Of a stretch of 54,045 bases of DNA, positions 37,117-45,914 are shown piece by piece (within the stretch, counting starts at the first letter, position 1; each line of letters starts with the position of its first letter). The stretch is from the NCBI GenBank assembly GCA_903929315.1, contig CAIYUC010000129.1:1-54045 (forward strand), in the 5' to 3' direction. A program made the position numbers and the translations under genes. This stretch comes from an uncultured Bacteroidales bacterium (GTDB taxonomy: Bacteria; Bacteroidota; Bacteroidia; Bacteroidales; FEN-979). The notes below the pieces were generated by a model. That model saw nothing but the letters and a program-made list of their open reading frames with translations. It made no database searches and was not told where the DNA came from.

Positions 37117-37648
37117 TAACCTACTCCAAGGTAAGCACATACGACTCAGGATGCCGGAACCCACGGATGTGGATATCCTTTACCAGTGGGAAAATGACCT
37201 TTCTGTCTGGCGCGTAAGTACCACAGTAGTACCTTTTTCCAGATTCCAGATGGAACAATATATCATGAATTCACAGCATGATATTTATATAGAAAGACAA
37301 CTCAGGTTAATGATTGACCTGGTCGTGGTAGAAGCTTCAAAAAAAACAATCGGATGTATTGACCTGTTTGATTTCGATCCGCTTCACCGGAGAGCAGGTA
37401 TCGGAATACTGATCATACCGAATGAGCGGGAAAAAGGTTATGCGGCTGAGGCATTGGGACTGCTGATCCGTTATAGTTTTGAGATCATTCAACTGCATCA
37501 ACTATATTGCAATATCACATCCGATAATAATCCCAGCATCAGGTTATTTACAAAGGCAGGGTTTATTCAATGCGGGGTTAAAAAAGAATGGCGGATCATA
37601 GATGGCAAGTGGACCGATGAGATCATGTTCCAGCTTATCAGAAAATAG
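37109..37648 (+). CDS. GNAT-family N-acetyltransferase (RimJ/RimL/SpeG-like)
   Basis: 179 residues. The fold begins with GKHIRLRMPEPTDVDILYQW. The acetyl-CoA loop region is GIGILIIPNEREKGYAAEAL, in which REKGYA is the pyrophosphate-binding motif, and the C-terminal strand has NNPSIRLFTKAGFIQCGVKK. Similar proteins acetylate polyamines, antibiotics or protein N-termini; which applies here cannot be told. The start codon is part of an 11-bp repeat array. Confidence 0.9.
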   Translation: MNNNLLQGKHIRLRMPEPTDVDILYQWENDLSVWRVSTTVVPFSRFQMEQYIMNSQHDIYIERQLRLMIDLVVVEASKKTIGCIDLFDFDPLHRRAGIGILIIPNEREKGYAAEALGLLIRYSFEIIQLHQLYCNITSDNNPSIRLFTKAGFIQCGVKKEWRIIDGKWTDEIMFQLIRK

Positions 37649-37672
37649 TCACAGAGTCACAAAATCATAATT

Positions 37673-37712
37673 CCTCCCTTCCCCTTTTTGGGGGAAGGGC
37701 CGGGGTTAGGGG
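37673..37712. repeat. Hairpin plus G-run repeat (ggggaaggg type)
   Basis: CCCTTCCCC (37676-37684) and GGGGAAGGG (37691-37699) form a 9-bp stem, followed by cc-gggg-tta-gggg. It has the same layout as the element at 21766-21804. It is flanked by acagagtcac and gtcacaaagtc words (37648-37732). Confidence 0.75.
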
Positions 37713-37750
37713 TATAAAGTCACAAAGTCTAAAGGTTTAAATATATAGAA

Positions 37751-38815
37751 TTGAAAATTAGCGTCTTGGCGGTGAAAAAAAGCAAATTCATCATATCTGT
37801 ATTGATTTTTGCCATTATCCTGATGGTTATCGGAATTGTTGGATGGAGTATTATCTATATTATAATTTACAAACCTAATATCGATTTAAAGGGACAACGA
37901 TCGACCTTCTTGTATATTCATACCGGGAGCAATTTTGTAGCGGTCGAAAAAGAATTGCTAAAAAGTAATTATCTTAAGAATATCAACACCTTCGAGCGGG
38001 TTGCACACTGGAAAAAATATGAAAGCAGGGTGAAACCAGGCCGGTACAGGATTTACGACGGAATGAGCAACAATGATATCATCAACCTTCTCCGATCCGG
38101 CAAACAGGAACCTGTGAAAGTTGTTTTCAATGACTTGTTGACCAAAGAAGATCTGGCTGGAAAAATTTCAAGCCAGATAGAGGCTGATTCTGTCTCCCTG
38201 CTTAAACGGATGAATGATCCTGTTTACTTGTCTTCATTTAACATTACGCCCCAGTCAATCTTTGTGCTGTTTATTCCGAACACTTATGAGTTATTCTGGA
38301 ATTCATCTGCTGATCAATTCATCAGAAGGATGTTCCTGGAATACAAAAAGTTCTGGAATGCTCAGCGACTCAATAAATGCCGGTTGGAAGTCCTTACGAT
38401 CGCGGAAGTAGTAACTCTCGCTTCCATCGTTGACCGTGAAACCTCAAAAGAGAGTGAAAAATCCGCTATTGCGGGTGTTTATATGAACCGCCTGAAAAAG
38501 AACTGGCCATTGCAGGCAGATCCCACACTTATCCTTGCTGCCAATGATTATTCCATAAAACGGGTATTGAATAAATATAAAGAAATCGATTCCCCCTATA
38601 ACACTTATATTCTTACCGGTCTTCCTCCCGGTCCTATTTGTTTGCCTTCCGTTTCCTCGATCGATGCCGTTTTAAACTTTACGAAGCATCCTTATATGTA
38701 TTTTTGTGCCAGGGATGATTTATCCGGGTATCATAACTTTGCTGTCACTCTTGTTGAACATAACAGGAATGCAAGGCGATACCAGGCTGCCCTGAAGAAA
38801 TTAAATATCCGGTAA
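37751..38815 (+). CDS. mltG: Endolytic murein transglycosylase MltG
   Basis: About 354 residues; cuts nascent glycan strands in the inner membrane. One transmembrane helix (about 13-40) is followed by a LysM-like region and the YceG catalytic domain, with FIPNTYELFWNSS (174-186), TLASIVDRET (222-231), GVYMNRL (242-248) and LQADPTL (254-260). The catalytic glutamate is most likely E230; the first Glu of the more usual IVEKET is Asp here. No ATG is available: the start is TTG at 37751, TTG at 37766 or GTG at 37772. It stops 4 bp before the next gene. Confidence 0.93.
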   Translation: MKISVLAVKKSKFIISVLIFAIILMVIGIVGWSIIYIIIYKPNIDLKGQRSTFLYIHTGSNFVAVEKELLKSNYLKNINTFERVAHWKKYESRVKPGRYRIYDGMSNNDIINLLRSGKQEPVKVVFNDLLTKEDLAGKISSQIEADSVSLLKRMNDPVYLSSFNITPQSIFVLFIPNTYELFWNSSADQFIRRMFLEYKKFWNAQRLNKCRLEVLTIAEVVTLASIVDRETSKESEKSAIAGVYMNRLKKNWPLQADPTLILAANDYSIKRVLNKYKEIDSPYNTYILTGLPPGPICLPSVSSIDAVLNFTKHPYMYFCARDDLSGYHNFAVTLVEHNRNARRYQAALKKLNIR

Positions 38816-38819
38816 GGAA

Positions 38820-39767
38820 ATGAGGCTATTAAAATCAATCCATTCTCTGGTTTTTATTTCTTTTGTTACCATCATTTTCCATCCAGTGTTACTGTATGCC
38901 CGTAACCCTGATTCAGTTATCCTGAACCCGGATAGTTCCATTATACATAAGGGCAGACTTACCGGAATTCTCACAGCCCAGGGTTCTTTGTATTTAGGTT
39001 CACTTGCCGGTTTATACTTCGCATGGTACAGGGGTTATTCCCAATCTTCATTTCATTTCTTCAATGACGATAATGAATGGCAGCAGATGGACAAAAGCGG
39101 ACATACAGTGACAGCTTATTATATCAGCCGGATTGGTTATGAATCGTATCGGTGGTCAGGGGTTGACCGAAAAAAAGCAATCTGGTTCGGAGGTTTGCTG
39201 GGTTTTGCATATATGGCAAATATTGAAATCCTGGATGGTTTTTCATCTGCCTGGGGGTTTTCAATTGGAGATTTTACCGCCAATACATTAGGATGCCTGA
39301 TATTCATCGGGCAACAACTGACATGGGATGACCAGCGTTTCATCGTTAAATATTCCTTTCATCCGACTGACTATGCTCAATACATGCCCAATCTCCTGGG
39401 AGCGAATCTGATCCAGCAGATGATAAAAGATTATAACGGACAAACATACTGGTTCTCCGGAAATATTGCCTCCTTTCTTCCCAAAGGGACAAGATTTCCA
39501 AAATGGATTAATATCGCGGCAGGATACGGAGCGGAAGGAATGACCGGGGCTTCAGGAAATACATCGGAGGCTTCAGGAAAGCCCATCCCTGAATATCAAA
39601 GATACCGCAAATTTTTTCTTTCTATGGATGTGGATCTTACAAGGATCCCTACGAACTCAAAGACACTTAAGGTTATCTTTGCAGTGTTCAGTTTCATCAA
39701 AATTCCTTTTCCCGCTATAGAGTATAATACACTTGGCCGGATGAAACTGCACTATCTTTACTTTTGA
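38820..39767 (+). CDS. DUF2279 (YfiM-like) envelope protein
   Basis: 315 residues with a signal peptide (SLVFISFVTIIFHPVLLYA). The body contains LYFAWYRGYSQSSFHFFNDD, MDKSGHTVTAYYISRIGYES and EILDGFSSAWGFSIGDFTAN, the conserved core of DUF2279, with hydrophobic segments that suggest outer- or inner-membrane association. Function is unknown. It lies between mltG and the DUF2752 gene, and its stop overlaps the next start. Confidence 0.8.
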   Translation: MRLLKSIHSLVFISFVTIIFHPVLLYARNPDSVILNPDSSIIHKGRLTGILTAQGSLYLGSLAGLYFAWYRGYSQSSFHFFNDDNEWQQMDKSGHTVTAYYISRIGYESYRWSGVDRKKAIWFGGLLGFAYMANIEILDGFSSAWGFSIGDFTANTLGCLIFIGQQLTWDDQRFIVKYSFHPTDYAQYMPNLLGANLIQQMIKDYNGQTYWFSGNIASFLPKGTRFPKWINIAAGYGAEGMTGASGNTSEASGKPIPEYQRYRKFFLSMDVDLTRIPTNSKTLKVIFAVFSFIKIPFPAIEYNTLGRMKLHYLYF

Positions 39768-40075
39768 TGATGTCTGATCTTATCCATTGGCTTGAAACCC
39801 ATCAGTTAGCCTGTCCCTGGAAAACATTTATTGGGATTGAATGTCCGGGATGTGGTATGCAAACATCATTTATCGAGCTTCTCAAGGGTCATCTTATCCC
39901 TAGCCTGAAGATATTCCCTGCTTTGATCCCGATGCTGCTGATCCTTATATTTTTAGGGATCCACCTCATTTTTAAGCTTCCAAAAGGGGCATTCATTTTA
40001 AAAATTTTATTTATATTTACTACTTCAATTTTAATTGTCGGTTATATCTTAAAGTTTGTGATCATTAAATTATAA
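39764..40075 (+). CDS. DUF2752 small membrane protein
   Basis: 103 residues. The family motif IGIECPGCGMQTS has the cysteine pair C27/C30. Two hydrophobic helices follow (about 45-66 and 76-98). The ATG overlaps the DUF2279 stop by 4 bp (ATGA), so translation is probably coupled. No biochemical role is known for the family. Confidence 0.85.
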   Translation: MMMSDLIHWLETHQLACPWKTFIGIECPGCGMQTSFIELLKGHLIPSLKIFPALIPMLLILIFLGIHLIFKLPKGAFILKILFIFTTSILIVGYILKFVIIKL

Positions 40076-40079
40076 AACC

Positions 40080-40448
40080 ATGGAAGAGCAACAAAATCCT
40101 CAAACCAATCCTCCCAAGGACAGTGGTATCTACAATCCTTCCAGGCAGGATTTACCAAACTCAACTGCAGTATTGGTATTAGGTATCCTTTCAATCGTAT
40201 TGAGTTGCTGGTATTTTTCAATTATCGGTGTTGTTCTCAGCATCATCGCGCTGGTTCTTTCCGGTAAGGATCTTACCCGATATTACTCCAACCCAAACCA
40301 ATTCACCGATAGTTCATTTCATAACCTTAAATCCGGTCGGGTCTGTGCTATTATAGGGTTGACAGTTGCGGTAATATTTTTCATTTTTATGGTTCTGATA
40401 TTAGTGGGAGTATTTGTTACTATGCCATTTTGGGGAATGATGGATTAA
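40080..40448 (+). CDS. DUF4190-type small membrane protein
   Basis: 122 residues with a polar asparagine/proline-rich N-terminus, two hydrophobic helices (about 28-60 and 91-118) and the joining segment LKSGRVCAIIGL typical of DUF4190/CCC-motif proteins. It follows the DUF2752 gene by 4 bp. The function is unknown; the pairing suggests the two act together. Confidence 0.8.
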   Translation: MEEQQNPQTNPPKDSGIYNPSRQDLPNSTAVLVLGILSIVLSCWYFSIIGVVLSIIALVLSGKDLTRYYSNPNQFTDSSFHNLKSGRVCAIIGLTVAVIFFIFMVLILVGVFVTMPFWGMMD

Positions 40449-40481
40449 CGATTCTGACCTGTTTTAAGTAAAATTAGAAGA

Positions 40482-41999
40482 ATGAAAATACTCTCTGTTG
40501 ATAAGATCCGTGAGGCCGACACTTATACCATCCAGCATGAGCCCATCTCCGATATCGATCTGATGGAGCGTGCAGCTACAGCTTGCTTTTATTGGCTTAT
40601 CAAAAATATCCCTCACGGGAAGACGATCAAGGTATTCTGCGGAACCGGCAATAATGGCGGTGACGGTCTGGCCATCTCCAGGTTGTTATCAGCTAAAGAT
40701 TATCCTGTAGAGGTTTTCCTGTTTGGAGGAATAGATCAGTTATCTGCGAGTTGCAGGATAAACTATGAAAGAGTTCTCGCTTTACCCGGAATAAAAATGC
40801 AGATCATTTCAGAAAGGGAGCCACTTCCAGCCATAGATCGTGATACAGATATTGTCCTTGACGCTATCTTCGGAAGTGGTCTTACAAGGCCGGTAACAGG
40901 ATTCTTTGCAAAAGTAATTCGTCATCTAAATGAAAAGAAAAACGTAACAATTTCAATTGATGTCCCGTCCGGCTTATTCTGCGATACTTCCGTCACAGGC
41001 AATAAAAATCCGGTGATCGTTCATGCTGATTATACGCTTACCTTCTCACCTCCCAAGCTTGCATTCTTTTTCCAGGAGAATGATAACTTCATCGGCAGGT
41101 GGCAATTACTCGATATAGGTATAATGCAGGACTTCATCGATCATACCGGCACAAAGAATTTCTATACGGATCATGAAGATTGTCAAAAGATCCTCAAACC
41201 GAGAAACAAATATTCGCACAAGGGTACTTTTGGTCATGCTCTTTTATTTTGCGGAAGCCGCGGAAAAATGGGTGCAGCAGTACTTGCTTCAGGGGGATGT
41301 CTGCGTTCCGGACCCGGTCTTGTGACAGCTCATGTTCCCCGGTTTGGAAGCGCTATTCTCCAGACCGCGGTTCCTGAAGCAATGCTGGATATAGATTCTT
41401 CGGAAGATATACTTACTGAAATCCCGGATCTGTCAAGGTTTACTTCGATTGCAGTGGGACCCGGCATCGGACAAGAGATTCAAACCCAAAGAATACTGAA
41501 ATTCTTGATCCAGAATTCCACTATCCCACTTATTATCGATGCGGATGCAATCAATATTCTGGGGGAAAACAAAACATGGATTTCTTTTGTTCCAAAAGGC
41601 AGCATTTTCACGCCGCATCCAAAAGAGTTTGAACGCTTGGTCGGGAAATCGTCTGATGATTTTGACAGAAATCAGATTCAAAGGGATTTTTCAATAAAGT
41701 ATGGGGTATATATTGTTTTGAAAGGAGCTCATACGGCAATAACCACGCCAGATGGAAAATGCTATTTCAACTCAACAGGAAACCCCGGGATGGCGACCGG
41801 TGGAAGTGGAGATGTGCTGACAGGTATCCTTGCCGGTTTGAAAGCCCAGGGATATACATCGCTGGAGACCTGTCTTTTAGGTGTTTACTTACATGGACTT
41901 GCAGGAGATCGTACTTCGGAATCCCTTGGACAGGAAGCAATGATAGCAGGCGATATTGTTGAAAATCTTGGAAAAGCATTTCAATCATTATATAAATAA
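40482..41999 (+). CDS. nnr: Bifunctional NAD(P)H-hydrate repair enzyme (epimerase + dehydratase)
   Basis: 505 residues. The N-terminal YjeF epimerase domain (1-215) has CGTGNNGGDGLAISRLL at about 52-68 and AIFGSGLTRPVTG. The C-terminal ribokinase-like ADP-dependent dehydratase (about 225-505) has SHKGTFGHALLFCGSRGKMG, FTPHPKEFERL and TGGSGDVLTG (439-448). Together they repair hydrated NADH/NADPH. The full-length fusion is intact. Confidence 0.96.
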   Translation: MKILSVDKIREADTYTIQHEPISDIDLMERAATACFYWLIKNIPHGKTIKVFCGTGNNGGDGLAISRLLSAKDYPVEVFLFGGIDQLSASCRINYERVLALPGIKMQIISEREPLPAIDRDTDIVLDAIFGSGLTRPVTGFFAKVIRHLNEKKNVTISIDVPSGLFCDTSVTGNKNPVIVHADYTLTFSPPKLAFFFQENDNFIGRWQLLDIGIMQDFIDHTGTKNFYTDHEDCQKILKPRNKYSHKGTFGHALLFCGSRGKMGAAVLASGGCLRSGPGLVTAHVPRFGSAILQTAVPEAMLDIDSSEDILTEIPDLSRFTSIAVGPGIGQEIQTQRILKFLIQNSTIPLIIDADAINILGENKTWISFVPKGSIFTPHPKEFERLVGKSSDDFDRNQIQRDFSIKYGVYIVLKGAHTAITTPDGKCYFNSTGNPGMATGGSGDVLTGILAGLKAQGYTSLETCLLGVYLHGLAGDRTSESLGQEAMIAGDIVENLGKAFQSLYK

Positions 42000-42014
42000 C
42001 ATTTATACTTTTTT

Positions 42015-42611
42015 ATGAACAACGAAGAGAAAAGCAGGCTTGCAAGTATGGTCCTGGCGCCTTATATACAGAAAGCTACGGCCTTGCAGGGAAAATTCCG
42101 GTATGTGGGAGGAAACCAATTCAGGCATGCATTCAGTACACTTGCCATCCTTATGGATTATCATTATCTGGATCCGGTATTATTAAAAGCATCCCTTATT
42201 CATGATATATTTGAAGATACCACATGTGTTACCCCGAACGAAATCCTCAATCTTGATAACGATGGTAGGGCAGTCTACCAGCTGGTCATGGAAGTCACCC
42301 GGAAGAAGATCAATGAAAAAGATGAACCTAAAGACGAATACCTGGAAAGATTACTGGCAAAAGGTTCAAGGAATGCCAAGATCCTGAAATGCGCCGACAG
42401 GATATCAAACCTGACTGACCTTCACACAGATATATTTGACAGAACCTATGTTAAAAAATACATCAAGGAAACAAAAAAATGGGTTTTGCCGATGGCAAAA
42501 GAGGTCAACAGTAATATGCATTTCGAATTAAAAGATATCATCGGACGCCGGGAGGAAAATTTAAGGATCTATTCGAAATTCTGGCCGATTAAAAAGAAAA
42601 AGAAACACTAA
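42015..42611 (+). CDS. Single-domain HD hydrolase, RelA/SpoT-like (Mesh1 type)
   Basis: 198 residues containing only the metal-dependent HD domain: H38 in [16 protein letters not shown] at 63-69 (HD plus the downstream ED used by SpoT hydrolases) and D128 in [11 protein letters not shown]. There is no synthetase, TGS or ACT domain. The layout fits a small alarmone hydrolase that degrades (p)ppGpp, but another nucleotide cannot be excluded. Its TAA interlocks with the parE stop on the opposite strand (overlap 4 bp). Confidence 0.82.
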   Translation: MNNEEKSRLASMVLAPYIQKATALQGKFRYVGGNQFRHAFSTLAILMDYHYLDPVLLKASLIHDIFEDTTCVTPNEILNLDNDGRAVYQLVMEVTRKKINEKDEPKDEYLERLLAKGSRNAKILKCADRISNLTDLHTDIFDRTYVKKYIKETKKWVLPMAKEVNSNMHFELKDIIGRREENLRIYSKFWPIKKKKKH

Positions 42612-44464
42612 TTAACACTTACCTGTGAGATAATATCCTCTTCCACTTTTAAATTATCAATGATGAATATTTGACGGTCGGGCGTATTTTTCCCCATGTA
42701 GAATGACAAAACTTCATTGATGGATGAATCTTTCGAAAGGATGACCGGATCCAGTCGAATGGAAGGACCAATAAAATGACGAAACTCATCGGGCGAAATC
42801 TCGCCTAATCCTTTAAACCGGGTTATCTCCGGTTGGCCTCCAAGCTTTGCAATGGCATCTTCTTTTTCCTGTTCCGAATAACAATAAAATGTTTTCTGTT
42901 TGTTCCGGACCCTGAAAAGCGGTGTTTGTAATATAAAAATATGACCACTTCTCACAAGGTCAGGATAGAACTGAAGAAAGAAGGTAAGTAACAACAACCG
43001 GATGTGCATCCCATCCACGTCGGCATCAGTGGCTATTACTACATAGTTGTATCGGAGGTTTTCAAGTCCATCCTCAATATCCAGTGCCGAATGTAACAGG
43101 TTCAGTTCCTCATTCTCATAAACCACCTTTTTACTTAACCCGAAACAATTCAAAGGTTTTCCTTTCAGGCTGAATACGGCCTGGGTATTTACGTCACGTG
43201 ATTTCGTGATAGAACCGCTTGCAGAATCACCTTCTGTTATAAAAAGGGTGGATTCCAACCGCCGTTCATCATGATTGTTATAATGAACCCTGCAATCCCG
43301 GAGCTTTTTATTATGCAGACTTGCTTTCTTCACGCTTTCCCGCGCCAGTTTTTTGATGCTCGCCCATTCCTTCCGTTCTTTCTCCGACTGCATGATCTTC
43401 CTTAACAAAGCTTCGGCTGTATCCGGGTTCATATGCAGAAAATCGTCAAGCCGCTTCTTGACAATGTCCATAATATAATTACGGATCGACTGTCCGTCAG
43501 GTTCTATGTTTTGTGAACCTAATTTCGTCTTGGTCTGGGATTCAAATACGGGGTCCTGTACCTTGATGCTCAATGCAGCAATCATCGATGCCCGGATATC
43601 CCCGGTATCGTAATCTTTTTTATAGAATTCACGGATCGTTTTGACGATCGCTTCCCTGAATACTGCCTGGTGTGTTCCACCCTGCGTCGTGTGTTGCCCG
43701 TTTACAAAAGAATAATATTCTTCCCCATACATCTCACAATGGGTAAGCGCAAATTCAAAATCTCCTTCCTGGATACGGATGATCGGGTATAGTACCGGTG
43801 TGTCAATATAACTGTTCAAAAGATCAAGGAGACCATTGTTTGAGTGGAATCGCTCTCCATTGAAAATAATGGTCAAACCCTGGTTGAGAAAAACATAATT
43901 CCAGAGCATCTTATGAACATATTCGGGGATATAATGGTATTTCCCGAAAAGGTCTTCATCCGGAATAAATGTCACGATCGATCCGGGACGCAGGTCGCAA
44001 TTCTTTTCTTTCTCCTCCTTAATGATTTCTCCCCGGCAAAAATCCACGACCTTTGTCTTTCCTTCCCTGACACACTGAACCTTGAAATAAGAAGATAATC
44101 CATTGACCGCTTTTGCACCGACACCATTTAATCCAACGGCCTTTTTAAAGACTTTGGAATCATATTTTGCTCCCGTATTGATCTTTGATACGCATTCAAC
44201 CACCTTGCCCAGTGGCATTCCACGGCCGTAATCACGAATACAAACCTGCTGGTCTTTAATGGTCACTTCAATAGTCTTGCCAAATCCCATCACGAACTCA
44301 TCTATGGAATTGTCAAGGATCTCTTTGATCAACACATAGATACCGTCATCAGGGGAAGAGCCGTCTCCAAGCTTTCCAATATACATCCCAGGACGAAGAC
44401 GTATATGCTCCTTCCAGTCAAGTGAACGTACGCTGGCTTCGTCGTAAATATCGGGTTGAAACAT
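42608..44464 (-). CDS. parE: Type IIA topoisomerase ATPase subunit (topoisomerase IV subunit B)
   Basis: 618 residues. The GHKL ATPase domain has E48 and N52 in [16 protein letters not shown] and [11 protein letters not shown] (111-121), plus the QTK loop at 310-312. The transducer and TOPRIM domains follow with EGDSASGS (411-418) and DADVDGMH (480-487). The length lacks the GyrB-type insert, favouring ParE over GyrB. The partner gene parC is not adjacent in this window. Confidence 0.92.
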   Translation of the reverse strand: MFQPDIYDEASVRSLDWKEHIRLRPGMYIGKLGDGSSPDDGIYVLIKEILDNSIDEFVMGFGKTIEVTIKDQQVCIRDYGRGMPLGKVVECVSKINTGAKYDSKVFKKAVGLNGVGAKAVNGLSSYFKVQCVREGKTKVVDFCRGEIIKEEKEKNCDLRPGSIVTFIPDEDLFGKYHYIPEYVHKMLWNYVFLNQGLTIIFNGERFHSNNGLLDLLNSYIDTPVLYPIIRIQEGDFEFALTHCEMYGEEYYSFVNGQHTTQGGTHQAVFREAIVKTIREFYKKDYDTGDIRASMIAALSIKVQDPVFESQTKTKLGSQNIEPDGQSIRNYIMDIVKKRLDDFLHMNPDTAEALLRKIMQSEKERKEWASIKKLARESVKKASLHNKKLRDCRVHYNNHDERRLESTLFITEGDSASGSITKSRDVNTQAVFSLKGKPLNCFGLSKKVVYENEELNLLHSALDIEDGLENLRYNYVVIATDADVDGMHIRLLLLTFFLQFYPDLVRSGHIFILQTPLFRVRNKQKTFYCYSEQEKEDAIAKLGGQPEITRFKGLGEISPDEFRHFIGPSIRLDPVILSKDSSINEVLSFYMGKNTPDRQIFIIDNLKVEEDIISQVSVN

Positions 44465-44485
44465 GCAAAACCTTTTTTACCGCTA

Positions 44486-44493
44486 CAAATATA
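44486..44493 (-). promoter_or_regulatory. -7 box for parE
   Basis: On the minus strand TATATTTG, 21 bp before the ATG. No -33 box evident. Confidence 0.45.
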
Positions 44494-44636
44494 AAGGAAA
44501 GAATACCGGTGAACAGAGAAAGACGGGGAGATTTATCAAAAAGTTATCAAACGGTGAAAGGACTTATTCACAAGGACTTCATTTACTAGTTAACATTTGA
44601 ATTCCTGCGACCCTGATCCATTTCTATCTTTATGTG

Positions 44637-45908
44637 TCAGGATTTAATCATAAAAATCAACCTGAACTCGTTCCTTATCATGATTAATTCTTCTTTCTTC
44701 AAAAGGAAATCACTTGCCTTTAACTTAGAATAACGGATGAAAACAATAAACTGGTATAGTGTAGACACAGAATAGGATATGGATGCAACAATACCTGCTC
44801 CTGTGATCCCGAATCTTGGAATGAACAGTAAACCAAGTACGATCGTAAAAATTAACCCGATCCCGGAACCGATAGCATTATGAACCGGCTTACCGATCCC
44901 CGAGAAAAACGAACTCAGGATGATGGAGACAGATAACATGAGAATACCTATGGCAAGCGTGACCATCACAATATTAATCCCGGCAAACTCCTTTCCGAAA
45001 AGAAAACCGAAAAAAGAAGCGGGTAAAACAAGGAGGATGATTAAAGAAAGCAGGGTCATGACAGATGCAACTTTAATAAGGTTCAGGGTTAAACGGATTG
45101 CATAGTTCCTGTCGTCCGTATTTGAGATCCTTGCATATTGTACAACGGAAATGCTCCGGCTGATAATCCAGATCCCTTCGGAAAGCTGTGCGCCCACGGA
45201 ATAAATACCAACGGATGCTCTGCCCAGGAAAGTCTCCATGAAATAATAACTTAACCGGTAATTGAATAGCTGGAAAATATTACCGATATTCATCACCGTT
45301 CCATACCGGAAGATTTCTTTCACGACCGGTAAGATCCCCTTCAACCGCTGAAGTTTCAGGTAAGGAAAAATCAGCAAAAGACCGTATAAAAATACAAGTA
45401 TATTCGAGATATATAAACTATAGACGTAAATCATCACGTCCCTTCGTTTTCCAACAAACAGAAACAGGAGTAAAAAACCAAGGAGAAGCAATAGTTGAAG
45501 CAAATTAATATTATTATAGGATTTTATTCTTTCTTTTCCCAGAAGGATAAGGCAGTTAATTGAAGAAAGAGAAAGGAGAAGCGAAAGGATCATCACATGC
45601 ACAAAAAAACCGGCAGGGATAAGACCTAACAGATGAATAATAATCACGACTATAAGGGAGGTTAGAATGGCCCATATATAGGATGGAATAAAAAGATTGA
45701 AAATTTCAGTACGTGGGCTCAGGTAAACCAATGCCCCCCCTCCTACGAAATTATTAACCGTTTGAACGATCGTTATGGAGAGAATGATCAGGCTTATTGT
45801 TCCCACATTTGCAGCACCCAGAAAGCGTGCATTAAGGGTGACTATCAACAGCGTACCAACAGCAATTAAAACCCGGGTCCGGATAGTGGCAATTATTTTC
45901 CTGATCAT
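44637..45908 (-). CDS. Polysaccharide flippase (Wzx-like, MOP superfamily)
   Basis: 423 residues that are almost entirely hydrophobic helices, about 12 segments, beginning TRVLIAVGTLLIVTLNARFL and including YLSPRTEIF and FSGIGKPVHNAIGSG. Such proteins flip lipid-linked oligosaccharides across the inner membrane. It is the last gene behind a GT4 and a formyltransferase fusion, consistent with export of the glycan they make. The exact substrate is unknown. Confidence 0.88.
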   Translation of the reverse strand: MIRKIIATIRTRVLIAVGTLLIVTLNARFLGAANVGTISLIILSITIVQTVNNFVGGGALVYLSPRTEIFNLFIPSYIWAILTSLIVVIIIHLLGLIPAGFFVHVMILSLLLSLSSINCLILLGKERIKSYNNINLLQLLLLLGFLLLFLFVGKRRDVMIYVYSLYISNILVFLYGLLLIFPYLKLQRLKGILPVVKEIFRYGTVMNIGNIFQLFNYRLSYYFMETFLGRASVGIYSVGAQLSEGIWIISRSISVVQYARISNTDDRNYAIRLTLNLIKVASVMTLLSLIILLVLPASFFGFLFGKEFAGINIVMVTLAIGILMLSVSIILSSFFSGIGKPVHNAIGSGIGLIFTIVLGLLFIPRFGITGAGIVASISYSVSTLYQFIVFIRYSKLKASDFLLKKEELIMIRNEFRLIFMIKS

Positions 45909-45914
45909 TTCCTG

